Shown: positions 6,281-9,946 of the stretch, piece by piece
Position numbering within the stretch: the stretch's first letter is position 1
Layout of the letters: each line of letters opens with the position of its first letter
Assembly (NCBI GenBank): GCA_012031455.1
Contig: JAAUTM010000027.1
Span: 1 to 9,946, forward strand
Source of the DNA: Phycisphaerales bacterium
GTDB lineage: Bacteria > Planctomycetota > Phycisphaerae > Phycisphaerales > Phycisphaeraceae
DNA length: 9,946 bases
Reading direction: 5' to 3'
Position numbers and translations under genes: made by a program
Notes under the pieces: model-generated
The model's database searches: none
What the model was told of the DNA's origin: nothing
What the model saw: the letters and a program-made list of their open reading frames with translations, nothing else

Positions 6281-7848
6281 ATGATTCGCTCCAGCCTTGA
6301 TACCAACTCAGCAGGCATGCTCAACGATGACCAAGTGATACCCGCCCTGCTGCCGCTGGATGAACACAACCTCTCGCTCCAGCAAAACACTCATCCGACT
6401 GATTGGGTCAACCCCAAGCCCAAAGGGCGATACAACCTGGTGGTGATCGGCGCTGGCACCGCCGGGCTGGTGACTGCCGCAGGGGCAGCGGGGCTTGGTG
6501 CGAGAGTCGCACTGATCGAAAAGCACCTCATGGGGGGCGATTGCCTTAACGTCGGTTGTGTGCCTTCCAAAGGGCTGATTCGTGCTGCAAGAGCCGTGGC
6601 CGCAGTACGCCGGGCCGGTGAATTTGGCATCACCACCGATGGACCGGTCAACGTGGATTTCCCCGCCATCATGTCCCGCATGCGACGTTTGCGTGCGCAA
6701 ATATCGCCTAACGACTCAGTGCATCGATTTCAGAAACTGGGTGTCGATGTGTACCTGGGTTCGGCCCGATTCACAGGTTCCGATACTGTGGATGTGGCTG
6801 GCCAAACGCTCCAGTTCACCAAGGCCGTGATCGCCACGGGTGCCCGCGCTGCCGTCCCTGCGATACCCGGCCTTGCTGAGAATGGATACCTCACCAACGA
6901 AACCGTCTTCTCCCTCACCGAGTTGCCTCCAAGACTGGCGGTCATCGGTGGTGGGCCGATCGGCTGCGAATTGGCGCAATGCTTTGCCCGATTCGGCAGC
7001 GAGGTCACCCTCATCGAAGCTGATAAACATGTGTTGAGCCGTGAGGATGCCGATGCCGCAACCGTGGTGCAAAACGCCCTGCTTCGTGATGGTGTGAAAA
7101 TTTTATGGAACAGCAAAACCACCGGTGTCCATCGTGAGGGAGATGAACGCATCGTCAGTATTCAATCCGACGGAGTAACTCACCGGTTCACAGCTGATGC
7201 CGTGTTGGTGGCCGTTGGCCGGGCGCCCAATGTTCAGGGGCTGGGGCTGGAAACCGTGGGGGTGCAATTCGATGAACGCATGGGCGTCAAAGTGAATGAT
7301 CAATTGCAGACCACCAATCCGCGCATCTACGCAGCAGGGGATATCTGCTCCAAATTCAAATTCACCCACACCGCCGACGCTCTGGCACGCATCGTGATTC
7401 AAAACAGTTTGTTTTGCGGTCGCGCCAAGGCCAGCGCCCTGATCGTGCCTTGTGTACCTACACCGACCCGGAAATCGCCCATGTGGGCATGTACGAACGC
7501 GATGCCCGTGAAGTCGGCATCGATACGCAAACCATCACCGTGGAACTCAAAGACATGGACAGGGCCATTCTCGATGGTGAAGACGAAGGCTTTTTGAAAG
7601 TGCTGGTCCGCAAAGGTACGGACAAAATTTTGGGAGCCACGCTCGTGGCCGGTCACGCCGGTGAAATGATTTCTGAAATCACCCTTGCCATCAACGCCGG
7701 GGCCGGGCTGGGTACGATTGCCAAAACGATTCATCCCTATCCGACTCAGGCCGAGGCGATCAAGCGGGCAGGCGATGCCTTTAACCGCACCCGGCTGACC
7801 CCCACCGTCAAATCACTCATGACCCGGTTCCTCGCCTGGCGCAGGTGA
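6281..7848 (+). CDS. Mercuric-reductase-like FAD/NAD(P) disulfide oxidoreductase, interrupted by an apparent 1-base deletion
   Basis: After repair this is a 522-residue class I pyridine nucleotide-disulfide oxidoreductase. An N-terminal extension of about 50 residues (no HMA metal-binding domain) leads to the FAD motif GAGTAG (57-62), the redox-active pair in GGDCLNVGCVPSK (C88, C93), the NAD(P) motif GGGPIGCE (223-230) and the second FAD motif YAAGDI (350-355). The frame from 6281 is correct to P390 (7450), then runs out of frame to a stop at 7597. The next frame over, from 7453, continues as CTYTDPEIAHVG through the dimerisation motif HPYPTQAEAIKRAG to the stop at 7848. One extra G would restore P-W-C-T-Y-T-D-P-E. 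The C-terminus (FLAWRR) lacks the Cys-Cys pair of true MerA, so mercury reduction is unlikely. Such proteins often accompany TVP38/TMEM64 genes, as here. They may reduce a disulfide or arsenic thiol adduct, but no substrate is established. A real pseudogene is possible but less likely than a sequencing error. Confidence 0.85.
7451..7454 (+). other. Frameshift site in the flavoprotein gene
   Basis: The sequence reads CCT-TGT-GTA in the upstream frame, but homology demands CCT-TGG-TGT-ACC (P-W-C-T). A single missing G, leaving TGTGT in place of TGGTGT, explains the break exactly. Both flanking parts are otherwise undamaged. Confidence 0.8.
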
Positions 7849-8017
7849 TGCTGCTCCAATGCAAATTACGCAATGGAAGCCGACCTTAAGTCGGTATGAG
7901 TAGTGAAATACGATCAAGCAAGTTACACACACACGATGGCTGTGACATATCATGGTTTGATATGAAACACAGTGTAGTACTTGAACTGGCATACATCACA
8001 GTGCACAAGGTGAAGCT
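7849..8017. promoter_or_regulatory. Intergenic region with inverted repeats before the glycosyltransferase gene
   Basis: The 169-base spacer holds three small structures. CCGAC-CTTAA-GTCGG (7880-7894) is a short stem without a U-tract, at best a weak terminator. CATATCA-TGGTT-TGATATG (7946-7964) is a perfect 7-bp inverted repeat, plausible as an operator. CACAGTG occurs directly repeated at 7968-7974 and 7997-8003. There is also an alternating AC run near 7925-7934. No convincing promoter hexamers and no coding sequence were found. Confidence 0.4.
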
Positions 8018-9946
8018 TTGAATCGAACCGCAGCCTTGCTGAGTTTGTGTTTATTGTTACTGGTCGTCTGGTCGCTGACTCTGGCCGGGTTGAGCCAATC
8101 TTTCGAGTTCGACAAAGAAGTACTCGATAAGCCGGTGCTGCTGTTTGTGTTGTTGCAGATTGCTGCCGGAGGCGTGTATTTGCTGACAGTCTGGCTGTTG
8201 CAGCATCGACCAGCCAGTATGTTTTGGTTGACGCTGGTGTTACTGGCGGGGCTGGTGATGCGGGTGAGTCAATTCGGCTCATTGCCGGTGCTGGAGACCG
8301 ATCCCTACCGTTACCTTTGGGATGGAGCCGTGACCGCAGCAGGTTACAACCCCTATGCCATCAGTCCACATCAGGTTCGCTATGAACCCCAAACGTTACC
8401 CCAACCACTGCAAACCCTCGCGACTCAGGCGGGGGTAATCATTGAGCGCATCAACCACCCGACCTTGCGCACAATCTACCCGCCCATCACCCAAGGTGCC
8501 TTTGCCTTGGCGCACTGGATCAAACCCTTTTCCATGGATGGTCTGCGCTGGACATGGCTGGTATTGGACTTCGTCATAGCCGGTTTGCTGATCCTGTTAT
8601 TGCGCAAACTGGCTGCACAAACACTTCTGACAGGGATTGGTATTTACTGGCTCAACCCGCTGCTGATCAAGGAAGTGTACAACAGTGGGCACATGGAACT
8701 GGTGCTGGTTGCCGCGATGTTATTAGTATTGTTTACAGCCATAAATCAGCGCACAGTGCTATCTCTACTGATGCTCGGCTTGGCGATCCTTGCCAAGGTC
8801 TGGCCGATCCTCTGGCTCCCACTGCTGCTACGTATGCCTGCAAGTTCAAACCGGCACCGCTTAGTGGGTGTGGGACTGATGCTTGCGATGGGGGCCTTAC
8901 TGCTCTGGCCTGTGCTGGCGGGACGGCTCGATGGTGACAGCGGCTTTGTCGCCTACACCGGACGCTGGCAGATGAACGACTCGGTTCATCAGCTTCTCTA
9001 TCAATTTTTCATCCCCTGGCTACCCGATCAGGCCCGACTACTGGCAAGGCTCATCATCATTACCATCCTTTTACTACTACTGACCCGTTGCATCTTTCGA
9101 TTCAATACCAACAACACCTCCACATGGTTGCTGGAAAGTACCCTCACAATCACCACAGCCTTGTTTTTGCTCTCACCTACGCAGTTTCCATGGTACTGGC
9201 TCTGGCTGCTTCCACTGCTTGCCCTTGTGCCACTGTGGTCGCTGCTGGCCTTCACCCTCACCCTGCCTGTTTACTATCTCTATCTTCCGCTGCATGCCTT
9301 GGGGCAGACGGTGTGGTTTGACCGTGGCCTGGTCTGGTTGCAGTTTGTCCCCATCTGGATGCTCCTGTTTTTTGAATTACGCAACCGCCGTCGCCAGGCT
9401 CATTCCGCCAGAACACTGACGCCTGTGAATTTCAACCCGTCCGCCAGCCTGAAAGTAGCCGTGATCATTCCCACGCTCAACGAAGAAGCCGCCATCGCAC
9501 AGGTGATCGATGCGATACCGAACTGGGTGACACAAATCATCGTCGCCGACAATGGCTCGACGGATCGCACGCCCGTCATCGCTCAGCAGCATGGCGCGAT
9601 GGTCGTGCATGAACCTCAGCGTGGATACGGTGCCGCATGCCTTGCGGGGATGAGTGCATTGCAAAACCCCGATGTCGTTGTTTTTCTTGATGGCGATTTC
9701 AGCGACCACCCCGAAGAAATGGGCAGGCTCATCGTAGCCGATTGCTTACGAAGATGCCGACCTTGTCATCGGCTCTCGTGTCACTGGCGGAGCTGACAAA
9801 GGCTCACTCACCTCCCACGCTTGGCAACGCTCTTGCGTGCTGGCTACTAATGAGCTCTATGGAGTGCGTACACCGACCTTGGCCCGTTCGAGCATCCGAT
9901 TTACCGCCTGCTCGATTGCAGATGGATGACCGCAACTTTGGCTGGA
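8018..9946 (+). CDS. GT-C membrane glycosyltransferase fused to a GT2 glycosyltransferase domain (3' end outside window, frame disrupted near the end)
   Basis: Translation begins at a TTG at 8018, preceded by AAGG (8007-8010) 7 bases upstream; no in-frame ATG lies near. Residues 1-455 form a polytopic membrane domain with about ten or more hydrophobic helices and the GT-C loop ETDPYRYLWDG (93-103), then GYNPY (109-113) and IYPPITQ (153-159). This pattern is shared by polyprenol-phosphate-mannose-dependent transferases. Residues 478-568 are a GT2 domain like dolichol/polyprenol-phosphate sugar synthases: VAVIIPTLNEE (480-490), ADNGSTD (510-516), EPQRGYGAA (532-540) and the DxD motif FLDGD (556-560). 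One protein could thus make a lipid-linked sugar and use it. The frame is sound to about 9733. Beyond that it is shifted and meets a stop at 9796, while family residues (YEDADLVIGSRVTGG, LYGV, TDLGPF, QMDDRNFGW) continue in changing frames to the window edge. Its glycan product and any tie to arsenosugars are unknown. Confidence 0.8.
9734..9946 (+). other. Cluster of frame-disrupting indels in the GT2 domain
   Basis: The expected GT2 sequence can be read here only by changing frame repeatedly. There is one extra base near 9734-9740, and about 11 bases seem lost near 9810-9835 between two GGCAACG-type repeats. Single missing bases are then implied at ATGAGCTC (G), GTGCGTACACC (T), TTCGAGC (C), GCATCC (A), GCCTGCTC (C) and GATTGCAG (T). 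Each of these six lies at a homopolymer one base too short. This is the pattern of sequencing error at a contig end. Confidence 0.7.

Noticed and set aside
6281..7848. Bona fide mercuric reductase (merA)
   Set aside because: No HMA domain, no C-terminal vicinal cysteines, and no mer genes nearby.
7414..7848. Independent gene for a small oxidoreductase C-terminal domain
   Set aside because: It is the direct continuation of the upstream frame after one missing base, and its first codons are out-of-frame sequence of the same gene.

Overview
The window reads as chromosomal DNA of a Gram-negative bacterium of moderate GC content. A proteobacterium fits the Shine-Dalgarno signals and the protein families, but this is inference and no taxonomic marker is present. 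The core is a plus-strand arsenic-methylation/arsenosugar locus. Before it, on the minus strand, lies a sterol desaturase/fatty acid hydroxylase-type gene that runs off the left edge. After it come a flavoprotein disulfide oxidoreductase and a two-domain glycosyltransferase that runs off the right edge.

Layout. 1-1004 (minus): integral-membrane di-iron hydroxylase whose C-terminus continues through an extra membrane helix into what looks like the start of a rhodanese domain. 1005-1308: divergent intergenic region with a small inverted repeat next to the next gene's ribosome binding site. 1309-2130: aquaglyceroporin. 2191-3243: arsM, arsenite S-adenosylmethionine methyltransferase. 3362-4360: arsS, radical SAM enzyme of arsenosugar biosynthesis. 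4399-6054: one protein joining a TVP38/TMEM64 (VTT) membrane domain to a DUF547 domain. 6055-6280: three tandem copies of a 47-48 bp unit able to form hairpins, then AT-rich sequence. 6281-7848: mercuric-reductase-like FAD/NAD(P) oxidoreductase, interrupted by an apparent loss of one base. 8018-9946: GT-C-type membrane glycosyltransferase fused to a GT2 domain.

How the genes may work together. The aquaglyceroporin could pass As(OH)3 or methylated arsenicals. ArsM methylates arsenite using SAM. ArsS is known in this family to transfer a 5'-deoxyadenosyl group to dimethylarsenic, the committed step to arsenosugars. VTT, DUF547, mercuric-reductase-like and glycosyltransferase proteins recur beside arsS in other genomes as far as I recall, and here they follow in the same direction with no opposing gene. 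Their specific reactions in this pathway are not established, so this downstream set is the least understood part of the window.

Sequence quality. The flavoprotein frame breaks once where a W-C-T-Y-T-D-P-E motif needs one more G. The last roughly 210 bases contain several indels, most of them at places where a homopolymer seems one base short. The protein homology reads well once these are repaired, so sequencing or assembly error near a contig end is more likely than gene decay.
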